Shown here: positions 1 through 11,689 of the stretch, one piece after another | Numbering within the stretch: the stretch's first letter is position 1 | How the letters are laid out: each line of letters opens with the position of its first letter | Assembly (NCBI RefSeq): GCF_902635505.1 | Contig: NC_045429.1 | Coordinates: 425,161,669 to 425,225,668 of the forward strand | DNA from: Sarcophilus harrisii | Lineage: Eukaryota; Chordata; Mammalia; Dasyuromorphia; Dasyuridae | Length of the DNA: 64,000 bases | Direction: 5' to 3' | Position numbers and translations under genes: made by a program | The notes under the pieces: generated by a model | Told to the model about the DNA's origin: nothing | What the model saw: the letters and a program-made list of their open reading frames with translations, nothing else | Database searches by the model: none

Positions 1-239
1 TTGTTTCAGTGGCCATGAAGGTGGCTGAAGCAGATGTTTAGAGCTTGGTCAGACATCAACGGCTTCAAGGAAGGTGGTCTACTTCATCCCAGGCTATTAC
101 CAGTCTTGACATTTGTCCTGTCATTGGACTTTGATGACTCTGGAAGAGAGAGTGAAGGTGATGACTGTGCAACTCTGCCTAACAAATTCAATTCATAAGG
201 AAGTGATCACCCTATACAGGTCCTCTTCAAAAATGGATT

Positions 240-600
240 CCTAAATCTATATAATCCCTCACCAAAAGAAAAAAGGATCCCCCATGTACATAAATTTTTA
301 TAGCAGAGTAGTCAAAGATTAGAAACTTAGGTGCTCTTCTCATATTAGGAAATGGATAAACAAATTGTGCTCTATGAAGGTAATAGAATACTATTGAGGC
401 ATAAAAATTATATAATGGACAATTTCAGTGGGAATTGGGAGAAACCTCTATGAATTGCCATGTAGAGAAATAATAAAAATTTATGCTACTTAAGAAAATA
501 TAAAGAAAAACATCTTTAAAAGAGTTTAGAACTCAGGAATACAATAAATTGCAAAAGAATGAAGATGAAATACATCACACATCTCTAGCCAGAGAAGCAA
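240..600 (+). repeat. L1 3' fragment, old
   Basis: The stretch around 350-400 ('aatggataaacaaattgtg', then an 'aatagaatactattgaggc' stretch) follows the 3' part of marsupial L1, as seen more clearly at 19,060-20,215. It is diverged and its edges are approximate. Bases 1-239 before it hold nothing I recognise. Confidence 0.5.
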
Positions 601-769
601 AATTTAACGTGCAGGAGACATACATTTTTTTTTTTAATATCCCCTCTATAGTTATGTACTGATTTTTTAAAAAAAATTTTGTCCAGTGTGGAAGTTGGTT
701 TGTCAGATAATTATAATGAGAACAGAAAATTAAAACAAAACAAAACAAAACTTAAGGAAAAAAATTCTG

Positions 770-1050
770 TTCATATCCTTTGACCTTTTATTAAATGGAA
801 AATATACCTTATTTTTAATTGATTCAGTTTTATGTAGCTTTAAGATGAGATTGTCATCAAAAAAACTGATGAAAGGATTTATTTTCCCAGTTAGCCCTAT
901 TCATTTTTTTCCTTTAGCTGTATTTAGTATTGCAAAACATTGCAATTTTGTGTTATCAAAATTATCCATCTTTTAAGTGTGATCCTTTTTATCCTTATTT
1001 TGGTCATAGACTCTTCTATGCATAGATCTAAAAAGTAATTTTTTTGTACC
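770..1050 (-). repeat. Antisense L1 fragment, old
   Basis: AT-rich sequence whose minus strand resembles an internal L1 segment, similar in style to 12,250-12,470. The assignment is weak and made by eye. The flanking 600-770 and 1,050-1,320 are AT-rich with no gene seen. Confidence 0.35.
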
Positions 1051-1319
1051 TTTAATGTGTTTATAATGTAACCTTTTTTATTTTAGTAATATATGGCAAT
1101 ATGATAATGTGAGATATTAATACATGCACCTACATTTTGGCAGACTTTTTTTCCAGCAGTTTTCACTGAATATTGCCTCTTTACTTCAGTAGTTGAAGTA
1201 TTTGGGTTGATTCTACACAAGACTTAAGGTTCATTTTTATCTTTTTGTAGTACATCTGATCTTTCCTATAAGATCATTTTCTCTTATGAAATTATTGTGA
1301 TGATTAGATGAATATTAAA

Positions 1320-2340
1320 GTTTCAGGTATGAACTTTTTATTGATAGCACATATGCATGGGTAATGTTTACAACATTATCCTTTGTACTCACTTCTGTTC
1401 CAACTTTTCCCTTTCCTCCCTCCAGCCCTTCCCCTAAATGATAGTAGGCAGTCTCACACATGTTAAAATATGTTATAGTATATCCTAGATACAATATATA
1501 TGCAGAACCTTGTGGCCCAGGAAGAACTGGATTCAGAAGGTAAAAATTACCTGAGAAGAGAAACAAAATGCAAACAATTCACACTCATTTCCCAGTGTTC
1601 CTTCTCTGGGTGTAGCTGCTTCTGTCCATCATTGATCAATTGGAACTGAATTAGATCTCTGTATTGAAAATATCACTTCCATCAAAATAGATTGAGGTAT
1701 GATATTCTTAAAACTCCTTTCCTCCCTAGTTTCCCCCCAGTCTTTTCCTACCTAATGCTATGAAATAATTGTTGGGCAAATCGGAGTGATATAGCATTCA
1801 AAAAGTAAATCAATTTAGATAACATTGTCATGTTTATTGTATCATTTCAGTGTATTTATAACAATATTTCAATATTCAAGACTACTTCCATAAGGAATAC
1901 TTTGTAGTTGCATCAATCATGATGGAAATGATTATGGATAGCCTTGGTTAACCCAATCTTATTGAATCTATTTTATCCCAATTACATAATAAAGCCTTCT
2001 CTTGGTTTTAGATGCCATTTATCGTACATTACATACTATATGAGCTATGTAATATACTACATAAGAGATGTATCGCATTATTTATAATAAGGGTCCCTTT
2101 ATTGTGATATTTACTTATTGTTTAATGAACGTAAATGGGCGTTTATTTTATTAAAAGCTTTTCCTGCAGCTATGGCTATAATATAGATTTGGGCTGCTCT
2201 TTTCTTAATGTAATCTATCTCACTTATAGTTTTCTTAATACTTAACCAAACTTTACATGTCTAACATAAATTCAATCTGCCCATAATAGTTAATATTTTC
2301 AGTATATTGATGCATTCAGTTTGTTAAACTTCCCCCAGTG
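1320..2340 (-). repeat. Antisense L1, 3' UTR plus ORF2 end
   Basis: On the minus strand this reads as the 3' end of a marsupial L1. Bases 1,400-1,660 match the L1 tail (a 'ttccaacttttccctttcc' pyrimidine stretch, then 'tgtagctgcttctgtccat'). Bases 2,210-2,330 match the ORF2 region near 'cttaaccaaactttacatg'. It is 5'-truncated and has no long open frame. Confidence 0.55.
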
Positions 2341-2344
2341 TTCA

Positions 2345-2935
2345 TTAGAAATGCCAATCCCTGGTCTTTGTGGGCCTTTTAAATCCAAGTTTAGCTATGA
2401 AGACCATGTTGAGATCTCTGCCCGCTTTTTCTCAAATATGAAGCAGTTGTGAGAATTGAAGTATTGAACTTCCTACTCGAATGGATTAAATAATCTAAGT
2501 CACGAGACAAAGGATAAGAACTGGAAGAACTTGTATAGAGGAGGTTCTCTAGAGAACCGGGAGAATAGAGGCGGGGCGCTAGGAATTGCTTTTCTCCAGA
2601 AAAGCAAGGGTTGAATTTGCCCAGGGGAGGTTTCATAATCCTGAAGGATTTGCGAGGAGCGTGCGCGCCGTGCCTGCGGGCGCTTAGGGGAGGAGCGCGG
2701 GGCGTGGGCAAAGGGGAGCCAGAGTTGCCCGGCAAAGGTCCAGGGAAAGTGTAAAGGAGGGCAGTCGAAAGTGTTTTTTCTTCATTTCTGTCGCTTTTAA
2801 ATGCCGGGGGTCCCGCGACGAGGCGGGGGAGCCGGAGGCTCCTGGGTCTCGGGGAGGGGAAGCGTCCAAGGCGGGGGCGAGCGGGGCAGGCGAGCGGGGC
2901 CGAGCGCGCAAGTTTTAAAGGACTTTTGGCGCGAG
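2345..2935. other. Single-copy flank of the first histone block
   Basis: No gene or repeat is recognised. Base composition changes from AT-rich to GC- and CpG-rich at about 2,640, marking the edge of the CpG-rich histone block. A purine-rich element on the minus strand at about 2,939-2,951 ('gaaggagctg' core) fits the U7-binding histone downstream element of the H2B gene to the right. Confidence 0.5.
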
Positions 2936-2960
2936 ACAGCTCCTTCGAGAGAAGGTGGGT

Positions 2961-2976
2961 GGCTCTGAAAAGAGCC
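2961..2976 (-). terminator. Histone 3' stem-loop of H2B
   Basis: The minus strand reads ggctcttttcagagcc, a perfect replication-dependent histone stem-loop with a 6-bp stem and 4-nt loop, 48 nt past the stop codon. It binds SLBP and directs U7-dependent cleavage instead of polyadenylation. Confidence 0.95.
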
Positions 2977-3024
2977 TTTGTTTCGGGGCGGGGGCGGCGC
3001 GAGCGGCTCCGGGGGCAGCCGCGC

Positions 3025-3808
<784 letters not shown>

Positions 3809-4182
3809 ATGTCTGGCCGCGGAAAGCAGGGTGGCAAGGCTCGCGCCAAGGCCAAGTCTCGGTCTTCCCGGGCCGGGCTGCAGTTTCCCGTAGGCCGTGT
3901 GCACCGCCTGCTGCGCAAGGGCAACTACGCCGAGCGGGTCGGCGCCGGCGCCCCCGTTTACATGGCGGCGGTGCTGGAGTACCTGACGGCCGAAATCCTG
4001 GAGCTGGCGGGCAACGCCGCCAGGGACAACAAGAAGACGCGTATCATCCCCCGCCACCTCCAGCTGGCCATCCGCAACGACGAGGAGCTCAACGTTGTTG
4101 GGCAAGGTGACGATCGCCCAGGGCGGCGTGTAACATCCAGGCCGTCCTGCTGCCCAAAAGACCGAGAGCCCCACAAGGCCAA
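3809..4182 (+). CDS. Histone H2A, HIST2H2AA-like; 3' third broken here
   Basis: The first ATG after the TATA opens a canonical H2[18 protein letters not shown], Met at position 51 ([11 protein letters not shown]), the acidic patch ([15 protein letters not shown]), all perfect for about 94 codons. From about 4,091 the frame is lost: 'aacgttgttgggc' stands where aacaagttgctgggc is expected, about five bases are missing from the VLPN codons near 4,130, and further bases near 4,158 and 4,172. The expected ending resembles SHHKAKGK, as in human H2AC18/H2AC19 (HIST2H2AA3/4), and Met-51 agrees. The promoter is intact and the 3' stem-loop is one base short. I think the indels are more likely consensus errors than real decay. 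The 3' end is approximate. Confidence 0.8.
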
Positions 4183-4228
4183 GGGGTGGCTCGGCTCCCG
4201 GGCCGAAAGGCTCACTCCCGAAACCAAC

Positions 4229-4243
4229 GGCCTTTTCAGAGCC
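4229..4243 (+). terminator. Histone stem-loop of H2A, one base short
   Basis: Reads ggccttttcagagcc, 15 nt against the 16-nt consensus ggctcttttcagagcc. A purine-rich candidate downstream element (aggaaaaggggctgt) follows at about 4,257-4,271. Confidence 0.8.
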
Positions 4244-4274
4244 ACCCACCCCGGGTCAGGAAAAGGGGCTGTTG

Positions 4275-5370
4275 CCGGGCCCCCGTTGCGTTCCCGGACC
4301 CCCGAGGGCGGGGTGTCACGCCCGCACGCTAGTACCGTATCCCCAGTCCCGGCACGAACCGGAGCCAAGCCCCGCCTTAAGCCCGGGGAAGGCGGGAAGT
4401 CCCCGCTTCCGTTGGCGAAGCCGGGGAGCAACCGCTTTCGCTCTTCGCCTCACCCGGTTCCGGTTGCCCTTTCCCCCAGTCCCAAAGCTGTTGGTCGCAA
4501 CGCCCCGCCGCTTGGATGCCGGAACGGGCGACCCAGTTCGGTCCGGCGCCTCGACGGGTGTCCCTTGCCGGAACGACCAGTGTGGCCGTCCGGGCGGGGC
4601 GATGACCCCGGGGCGTCGGCAATCACCCATTTGGTATCCCAAACTTCACTGCATAACTCGGGGCCAGGCTCCCGGCCAAATCCCGTTTGGGGGGCTTTGT
4701 TGGCACCCCAAGCCCCATACGCAAAGGAACCCTGAGGGGGAGGGAGAGACGGGACGAGGAATGGTGGTGGAAGGGTTTCGGCTGCCGCCCCAATATCCCA
4801 CCTTTAGGACTAACTGTTGTAACGGGGAGGGAGAAGGGGAAATAAAGCCGAAGTTCCTGGTTCTGTTGTTCCCCGGAAGTCCGGCCGGTGTTTTTGGACG
4901 GGCGGGTGGGGCCCTGAAAACCAAGGGCTCCCCAAGAAGCGCGGGAGGGTAAGGGGTGGCCGGCCCGCAAAAAATTCAACAATTGGGAAAGTGTGTGTGT
5001 GGGGGGAGGGTGGAGCGGGCACGGACACATTCAGCCCCGAACCTCGGGGGGTTCTTTTCCCGCCGACCAAGGGAGGGGCGCAGAAGGAAAGGTGGAGGGG
5101 GGACCCAGAGTTGGGGAAAAGGGACTGCACAATTCAAAAAAAGCTGTAGGACGGGTTAAAAAAAAAAATAAAAAAAAAAAAAACCGGACTGGTCATCAGA
5201 AAAGGCAGCGGCGGGAGAAGGGATGAAAAACCGAGAGTTATCGAAAGGGAGGATTTTCCCCCGGGGTCAAGCTTGGGGGTGGGGCTGAAGGAAGAAGGCG
5301 GAGAAGAGCGGGGTGGGAGGGGCGGGGGAGGTTGAGGGGGCGGGGCGGCGGGGAGGCGGCCCGGCGGGAA
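4275..5370. other. GC-rich spacer between H2A and H3
   Basis: No gene recognised. GC-rich with many short homopolymer runs and an A-rich patch at 5,157-5,183. The open frames across it look like by-products of base composition. Confidence 0.4.
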
Positions 5371-5371
5371 A

Positions 5372-5541
5372 CCAATGGCAAGGCAGTGCTTGGTTTCAGC
5401 CCGCGGCCAATCGTCCCAACGCGGAGTTTCAAAGGCCTTTCCCAATAATCAGGGGCCTTCTGCGTTATAAAAAGGTATCGGGCGCGCCCAGTTTTCCAGT
5501 CGGTTTCGGGCCAGGAGAAGCGCATCTGTTCTTCTATCGCC
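5372..5541 (+). promoter_or_regulatory. H3 promoter
   Basis: CCAAT boxes at 5372-5376 and 5407-5411, and a TATA box (ttataaaaag) at 5465-5474, about 70 bp before the H3 start. This is a normal replication-dependent histone promoter, and it looks functional although the coding region is full of indels. Confidence 0.75.
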
Positions 5542-5932
5542 ATGGGCCCGACCCGCAGACCGCCCGTAAGTCCACCGGTGGCAAAAGCCCCCAAGGCAAC
5601 TGGCTACCAAGGCCGCCCGCAAGAGCGCTCCGGCCACCGGCGGCGTGAAGAAGCCTTCCACCCCAACCGTCCCGGCACCTGGCCCGCGGAGATCCGGCCG
5701 GCAGAAGTCAACGGGCTGCTGATCCGCAAGCCTTGCCTTCCAGCGCCTGGTGGCGGCGAGGATTCAAGACGGGTTTGCGCTTCCAGGCTCGGTTGGCTCT
5801 GGAGGAGGCCGGAGGCGTACTTGGTGGGCCTGTTCGAAGACACGAACCTTGCGCCATCCACGCCGGGAGGGTGACCATCATGCCCAAGGACATTCAGCGG
5901 CCCGCCCGCATCCGTGGTGAGCGGGCGGGGCG
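5542..5932 (+). pseudogene. Histone H3 gene, broken in this sequence
   Basis: Histone H3 is recognisable across shifting frames: 'cagaccgccc' and 'aagtccaccggtggcaaa' (QTAR, KSTGGK), then 'aaggccgcccgcaagagcg' (KAARKSA), 'ctgctgatccgcaag' (LLIRK), 'ttccagcgcctggt' (FQRLV), 'gtgggcctgttcgaagac' (VGLFED) and 'accatcatgcccaagga' (TIMPKD). It is intronless and about 20 bases shorter than the 411 nt expected. Differences are mainly one- or two-base indels, with some apparent substitutions. The TATA, two CCAAT boxes and a near-consensus stem-loop flank it. By position it would be an H3.2-type HIST2 gene, but the deciding residues are unreadable. Either a consensus-damaged functional gene or a real pseudogene. 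Confidence 0.8.
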
Positions 5933-5959
5933 TCCTTTCCCCCGGGAATTCCACCCAAA

Positions 5960-5974
5960 GGCTCTTTCAGAGCC
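5960..5974 (+). terminator. Histone stem-loop of H3, one base short
   Basis: Reads ggctctttcagagcc. It is the consensus with one T missing from the loop-side T run, about 28 nt past the presumed stop. Confidence 0.8.
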
Positions 5975-5979
5975 CCATT

Positions 5980-6690
5980 TTCCCAGGTAGCTGTGATCGC
6001 GCCGTCTCCCCCCTCCCTTGGCAAGTTGGACCGTTTGTGGCTCTCCCGCACACGAAAGGGAACTTTGCCCCTCAGCCCCGGGTTTGTTTTTGTCCCTTAT
6101 TGGAGCATGTGTGAAGGGAACCAAGGGTGGCCCCTTGGTCGGGCAGTAGCCCCAAGAAAGCAGCTGCCTCATTAGTTCTGGTTCTGCTTCTGGTTGTATC
6201 CTTGGCCCATCCCGAAAGACCGATTGACCAAAGGCGCGCGCTGTGGAGAGAGAGATGGCTTTAGCCATATACCCGGAGGGCGGCGCCGTCCGGCTCCCCC
6301 TTCCGGGTTTGCATGGCGCGCGCAACTCCGCACACAAATCGGGGGAAGTGGATAAACCACCGAAGTTAGTTAGCTAAAAAGCTAAAGGCAAAAAATTAAC
6401 CGACAATTTGGGGAGAAAAGGGAAACACCTGAGACTTCCCAATAAGCCCCCTCCATTTGGTCATCTCTAAGATTTGGAAAGCTAGGGGGGACATAAATGC
6501 CCCCTCACGGAAAACGGGGGTGGGGACGAATATTGCCATGAGGACACATGCTACTTGGAATCAAAGATTTTGTACTATTTACTTTTTCTTTTTGGTCTTT
6601 TTTATTCCTCGTTTGGGTGGGACCGATTTCAACAAAATTCACTAGGGTTTACCGGGACGGGGGGTGGGGTTCAGCTCTTTTCTGGTTGAG
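5980..6690. other. Spacer between convergent H3 and H1
   Basis: No gene or repeat recognised. H3 (+) and H1 (-) face each other across it. Confidence 0.4.
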
Positions 6691-6695
6691 TGGGT

Positions 6696-6710
6696 GGCCC
6701 GAAAAGAGCC
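6696..6710 (-). terminator. Histone stem-loop of H1, one base short
   Basis: The plus strand reads ggcccgaaaagagcc, so the minus strand is ggctcttttcgggcc. This is 15 nt against 16 in the consensus, with the 3' arm altered. It lies just past the Lys/Ala-rich tail of H1 and supports a replication-dependent gene. Confidence 0.75.
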
Positions 6711-6741
6711 TTTGGGTGGGTCAAGTTTCGAGGACAGCCTC

Positions 6742-7352
6742 TCACCTTGGCTGTCCCTTGCTTTTGGCGGCTTTGGGCCCGCCTCTTGGGGCCACCTTTT
6801 GGCCTTTGGCCGCCTTTGGGCTTAGCCGGGGCCCCACCTTTTGGGCTTGGCAGCCTTGGCCTTCTTCGGGCTCTGGCCCTTTCTTGGCGGCCCCGGCTTC
6901 TTGGCTTTTTCGGCCTTCTTCGCCTTCTTTTGGCCGGCCCGGCCTCAACCTTCTTTGGGCTTTTGGACCGCGCCGGCCGCCTTCTTCTTGGCCGGGCCGG
7001 CTTCGGCCTTCGCCTTCGGCGGCCGTCGGGGCCTTCTTGTTCCAGCTTGAACGAGCCCGAGGCGCCGGTCCCTTTGGTCCAAACCAGGGTCCCTTTTCAC
7101 CAGGCCTTGGAGCCCACTTGGTTGCGGTTGTTCTTTTCCACGTCGTAGCCCGCCGCCGCCAGCGCCTTCTTCAGCGCCGCCAGGGGACACGCCGTTGCGC
7201 TCCGAGGCGCTCAGGCTTTGGTGATCAGCCCCACCGGAGGACCCGCGGCCCTTGCGCCGGTTTCCGCCGGAGGCCCAAACCTTGCCCTTTTCTTGGCCGG
7301 AGCCTTTTCCCGGGGGCCGGGCCGGGGGAGCGGCGGGGCCGTTCCGGACAAT
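6742..7352 (-). pseudogene. Linker histone H1 gene, broken in this sequence
   Basis: The minus strand reads a canonical somatic-type H1 across several frames. The start region at about 7,352 gives 'attgtccggaacggccccg', that is MSETAP with an inserted base in the ATG. Then follow the globular domain pieces GPPV..LITKA (about 7,210-7,250), SERNGVS, LKKALAAAGYDVEKN, and a GTGASGSFKL segment (about 7,045-7,070), and finally a long Ala/Lys/Pro-rich tail to a TGA at 6,742-6,744. H1 binds linker DNA and compacts chromatin. A TATA box, an H1-type CCAAT box and a near-consensus stem-loop surround it. The changes are mostly one-base indels, many in homopolymers. Subtype cannot be decided. Confidence 0.82.
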
Positions 7353-7434
7353 GGGCAAAGGGAACGTGCGGCGACAGCAGGAAGCCCCAGAGGACGCCGC
7401 GGGACTCCAAGGGAAACGAAGCTCCGCGCTGACC

Positions 7435-7470
7435 CCTTTATATAGGTAAGGGGCTGCCCGTGATTGGTGC
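7435..7470 (-). promoter_or_regulatory. H1 promoter: TATA and H1-type CCAAT
   Basis: On the minus strand: TATA (cctatataaagg) at 7435-7446, and gcaccaatca with CCAAT at 7463-7467, the context typical of H1 CCAAT boxes. The TATA lies about 85 bp before the start. I found no clear H1 AC box (AAACACA) on this strand. Confidence 0.75.
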
Positions 7471-7479
7471 GCCGCCCCA

Positions 7480-8400
7480 GCCCTCCTCGCCCGTAAGGAA
7501 GGAAAATGGCTCCGCGCCCCCCACTGCTGGCAAGGTGCAAAAAGCAGAAAATGGAGAGGAGGGGGGGGCCACCCGGGGAGAAAAGGGGGGAGCGCCAGAG
7601 GAAGAGAAAACACCCCCCCCACCCTCCGCCCAAGGTCCCAGCCCAGGGCTCACACTCCTCACCCGGGGAGGGAGGAGGGGAGGAGGAGGGAGGAGGGAGG
7701 GGAGGAGGAAGGGGGCAACAGTGCCGTTCACTTTTGGAGCCGGGACCAGGGAGGACTCCTTTCTGACCCGATTTCGCCTTCCGGGGACATTTCTTTGTTG
7801 TTTTTTTTTTGCTGTTAAATAATCACGGCCAGGCTCGGGCCCTTCTCCCCCGCCCTCTCCGCCATCATTTCCCTGGAGCCCGCCTCCCCCCTTAGGCGGG
7901 CTGGGCCCCAGGGGCTGGGCGGGGCGCGGGCAAACACGATCTGGAATGCTGGAGGAACGTGGTTCCAGTCCGAGGTTTCCCCGGCCAGGGATGGGCGGGA
8001 CGGTGGCCCTGGGTCTCCTTAGGTGGCCTGCGATTGGGCCCTTCCCGGGGCCCTGGAAGGGAGACCGGAGGTCCCGGAGGGCCTCGGTCAAGGGGGCCAT
8101 GGCGCGCAAGGGCAGGCCCCCGAACTGCGGCCCTCCGTCGGCCTCCCGCCAAAGCCGAGACGCCAGAGTGGCCCAGTCACTCTTCCTCCTGCCTTTTCCT
8201 TCTGGGTAATCTGGGAATTGGGGGGAAGCGGAGGGCAGCGCTTCTGGGCTTTGGGCCCGACGGACAAAGGCGCGCAGAGAGCAGTCGAGTACTCGGCTGC
8301 CCGGGGGGGGGGGGAGGGGAACCCTCAAGCATCTGCTTTCTCCGGGTCCCTAAGCAGAGGTGCCTGAAACCCCGAAGAGCACTTTGAAATCGCCCTTTCT
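7480..8400. other. GC-rich flank upstream of H1
   Basis: No gene recognised. Very GC-rich with a purine-rich run at 7,660-7,715 and a poly-G run at about 8,303-8,313. The open frames here look like by-products of composition. The indel-rich sequence probably ends somewhere near 8,300, but non-coding sequence gives no sharp test. Confidence 0.35.
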
Positions 8401-10325
8401 CCTCCCTCCCCGCCTCCCAGTTCCAAGGACACTTCCAGGGTGGGTCACACGTTAGAGACACCACGGACAGGGACTACACGTGAATGATCAACTCTCCTTT
8501 TTCATAGAGAAACCCTGGTTAGGGGGATCAGTCGTTGAGGAGCAGCACCTGGGAAAGCAGGGGAGGGAGCAGGGATGCCCGGGACAGGTTGCGCGGACTG
8601 CGTAACTTCTCTTTCCGAGCTGCCCGGGCCCAATACAAATTACTCGGAAGCTCCCGGGTAAACGAAAGGGTGAGCTGTGAAGCCTCCGAGCCGCACGGAG
8701 AGGATACTACAGCTTCCACTCTCGCTTGCTCATTTTAAGCGGTTCTGAACGCTCCCGTTAGTCCAGAACCCTTTACGGTGTGGGCCATGTCCCGGTGTCC
8801 ACAAGGACCACACGGTACGTTCCAGATAATCCTTTTATTCTCAGACCTTCACAGCAAAGGAAATTTGTCCCCCAACCTAATTCATGGCTGAATGGAAGCA
8901 CCACAAGAGATGTCCTTCAGGTCTATTCCTGACACCAAGAAACATCTGGTAAAGCATACCTGCTCTCGCCACGGCAAATAGATCTCGTGTCTTTGGAGTG
9001 TTTGTTTGTTTTAAGCAGAAAAAAATAAAAATCCACCCCAGCCCTGGCGTCAGTTCTTCATTAAAAATTCAAATGCCGGGGTGGGCGTGGGGAGGGGGGA
9101 GAAATGTGCCTCACCGTAATTAGAGCTTAGCATTCACTCCACGAGTCCAGGTTTGCCTTCTTGCGGACAGGGGACGAGAGGGAGAGCAGAGATGAAGGGT
9201 ACCTGGGCGTCTGCCTGCGGGGACGGCCATCGCTAAAACTTGGTGGGAGGAAGTATTTCTCCACCCAAGTCAACCCATCCCCTCTCACCTTCCCTCAGTG
9301 CTGAGAGAGACTTAGGGACTCATGGGAAAGGCAAAATTAGAGGCTGGGAGCATGGAGGGAAGGCCTTATCCCAGACCCTCTTTCTCCCTTCTTAAGTGCA
9401 GCAGCTCTATCTGCTTGGTCTCCCACCACCACCCTGTTTCCTGCACACTGGGGTTAATCTTCATCTTCCCCACACTGCCTTGTGAAGGAGCTCCTTCACT
9501 CGATCTTTTACTCCTAAAAATAGACCTGAGAAATAAGTGGCCACACCGACTGAACTCTCTCCTAGGATCTCTCCCCCTTCCTTCCTCTCCCCTCCCCCCT
9601 CCTCCCACCCAGCACTCCAACATCGCCTCCCTCCCCTCTCCCACCCCCCCAGTCAGCCGCCAGACTGCTGACCCCCCCACAGGCAAAGGTTAGAAAGGCC
9701 AGCCGGGGTCAGCTGCACGGTTCGGAAGAGACCTGGGAGGGGCTGGAGGGGTTGTAAAGGGAGTAACTCCTGTACTCCGCGATCAACCAACTGGCAACTG
9801 TTGCCACAAGAATCTCCAGGCTTTCTTTCTTAAGAGGTATGTCGCCAAACTCCTTTGCCGAGGCACTAGCCACGGGTTACAGAGTGTCGGCAGCCAGGCA
9901 GGGACAAGAGTAACCAATGGCGCATCCGAAGCCACGCTTGTTTTTCAATAAACACTCTGCAAACTTCCCTGGTCTTGGGCTAACCTTGTTTCCTGGACCA
10001 GGACAGACTCCATCCCTTTAGATCTTTTAATCTGTGGTTGTGAAACACGATCCTTTTACAGACTGTGCCTGTGACTCTGCTTGTGCTCAGTCAGACAGAA
10101 AGGGATTTCAGTATATTGGCTACCTGCAGAGGGGTCAGGGTCCACTGTGGGGTGGGGGGGGGGCGGGTCTGCCCATCCAACCCCCTCACATCCCAGGAAG
10201 AATATTCTCCCCCCCCCCCCTCCCTTTGCTCCCTGGCTAAACCTCAGCAAGGTATCAGATCCCCCTTGTCCTGAATCCTCTCTGCTCCACTAAAGATGCC
10301 TTTGCCTCTCCCTGACCAGGTGCCA
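8400..10325. other. Single-copy region, no gene seen
   Basis: No histone, tRNA or snRNA gene and no clear repeat recognised. It contains C-rich stretches (9,575-9,680) and G/C runs at 10,148-10,166 and 10,208-10,221. Confidence 0.35.
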
Positions 10326-10329
10326 ACAG

Positions 10330-10480
10330 CCCAAGAGGAATCCCAGTGCGCTGGTTTCAATTCTGGGCTGGGAGCCAGGAGGGTCTGGGCAACAGTCCCA
10401 CTGTAGCTGCTTACTGGACCAAGGTCACTTCTCTTGACCTCTTTTCCCCTCCCCTCTCAAATCAAGGGCTCGGCACTTAA
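10330..10480 (+). repeat. MIR-like SINE fragment
   Basis: 'ctgggagccaggagggtctg' followed by a 'gacctcttttcccctc' stretch is the layout of a diverged MIR. Confidence 0.45.
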
Positions 10481-10489
10481 TGGCCTCTT

Positions 10490-11140
10490 AAATATACCCT
10501 TTGACCCTCCCATCCTGTGACCACATTGAGGGTGAAAGATTCAGCTCTGCTCTACTCTTGGGATGATGTGGGAATCCATAACCCCCAGCGCTAGAACACA
10601 GAACACAAGGCTTACTCCACAGTGTCCATTTACTTGGTGTCCTGGAAAGAGGCACCAGCCTCGTTCCCACCAGCCCTCTGGACAGCCAGCAGCTGAGGTG
10701 ACAGAGGAGGACCAAGTCGAGGCTGGAGGGGGATCTCGGGCACACCTTCATGGACACATTTCCCTGGAAGTTCAGGCTGGTCAACTCTCTGGGGAACCCA
10801 GTGTTTTCCCAAGGTGAACTACACAAATCCTGGGGGCAAGGCAGAGGCCTACTGGAAAAGACCCACATCTTCCTCTGACTGTGATGACAAATGGATCTGA
10901 CTGTGTCTCCTTTGCACTTGCAGAGGTGGGGAGAGAGTTCCCTCTCCATAAAGGCTCTTCTGGAGTCAGTATTCCCTCGGGCAACTTTCTTGGGCAGCTG
11001 GTGGCAGAGTGGACCACTCCTGGATCAGCACCGCCAGCAAGACCAGCATTTAAATCTGCCTTTTGATTTGAATATTCCCCTGGTCTTATACATTTGGGTC
11101 AATTCCCCATGTATCCTAATTATCAGACATATCAGATTCT
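10490..11140. other. Single-copy region, unassigned
   Basis: No repeat recognised. A 153-codon minus-strand frame (10,488-10,949) and several plus-strand frames are open but show no family, no splice logic I trust and no strand preference. I do not call a gene. Confidence 0.3.
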
Positions 11141-11149
11141 TATTCAGGG

Positions 11150-11290
11150 TATGACCAGAGTTCAAATCTACCTCTGTGATTCTGGACAAGTCACTGAAAC
11201 CTCACTATAGTACCTATTTCTAGATTTTTGAGAGGATTAGGTATATCAAGCACTTGGCATAGTGCCTGGCTCTTAGCAGGTTGCCCCCTT
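11150..11290 (+). repeat. MIR SINE
   Basis: Contains 'gacaagtcactgaaacctc' and 'cacttggcatagtgcctggc', standard MIR landmarks in order. Confidence 0.7.
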
Positions 11291-11689
11291 CCCTAGCCTT
11301 TTCCATTTGCTTGCATGGTAACTGTCATTGTCTTAACTTCCCTCCTGGTTTCCTCCCTTGTGGAGACAATAATTAGACAAATTCTGATGGTCCTAGATGA
11401 GTTCCTGGGGTAAAGACATGAGAGAAAAAAAAATGTTAAAGAGAGGCTTATTCCATCTTAAGATAGTACTAATTATTTAAGGTTTTACTATTTTGACATG
11501 TCTTCTGTCTTTGAACACTCTCCTTCCCTCCCCAGCATGCAAGCTGAATCTCTCTTGGGACAAATAGAAAGATTAAAGCAAAACCAAAAGCCACTGAAAC
11601 TACAGGTGATCCATGCTGCTTTCTGCATCTGTAGTTGCCTAGTCTCCACTGACTAGAGTGCGATAGCAATGATAATTCATTACCCTTTC

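Noticed and set aside
6548-7432. A 294-codon plus-strand frame
   Set aside because: It is antisense to H1 and open only because of the GC-rich, Ala/Lys-coding opposite strand.
10488-10949. 153-codon minus-strand frame; considered an Fc-receptor remnant because FCGR1 is near HIST2 in human
   Set aside because: I could find no Ig-domain pattern (paired Cys, Trp, YxC) in either strand.
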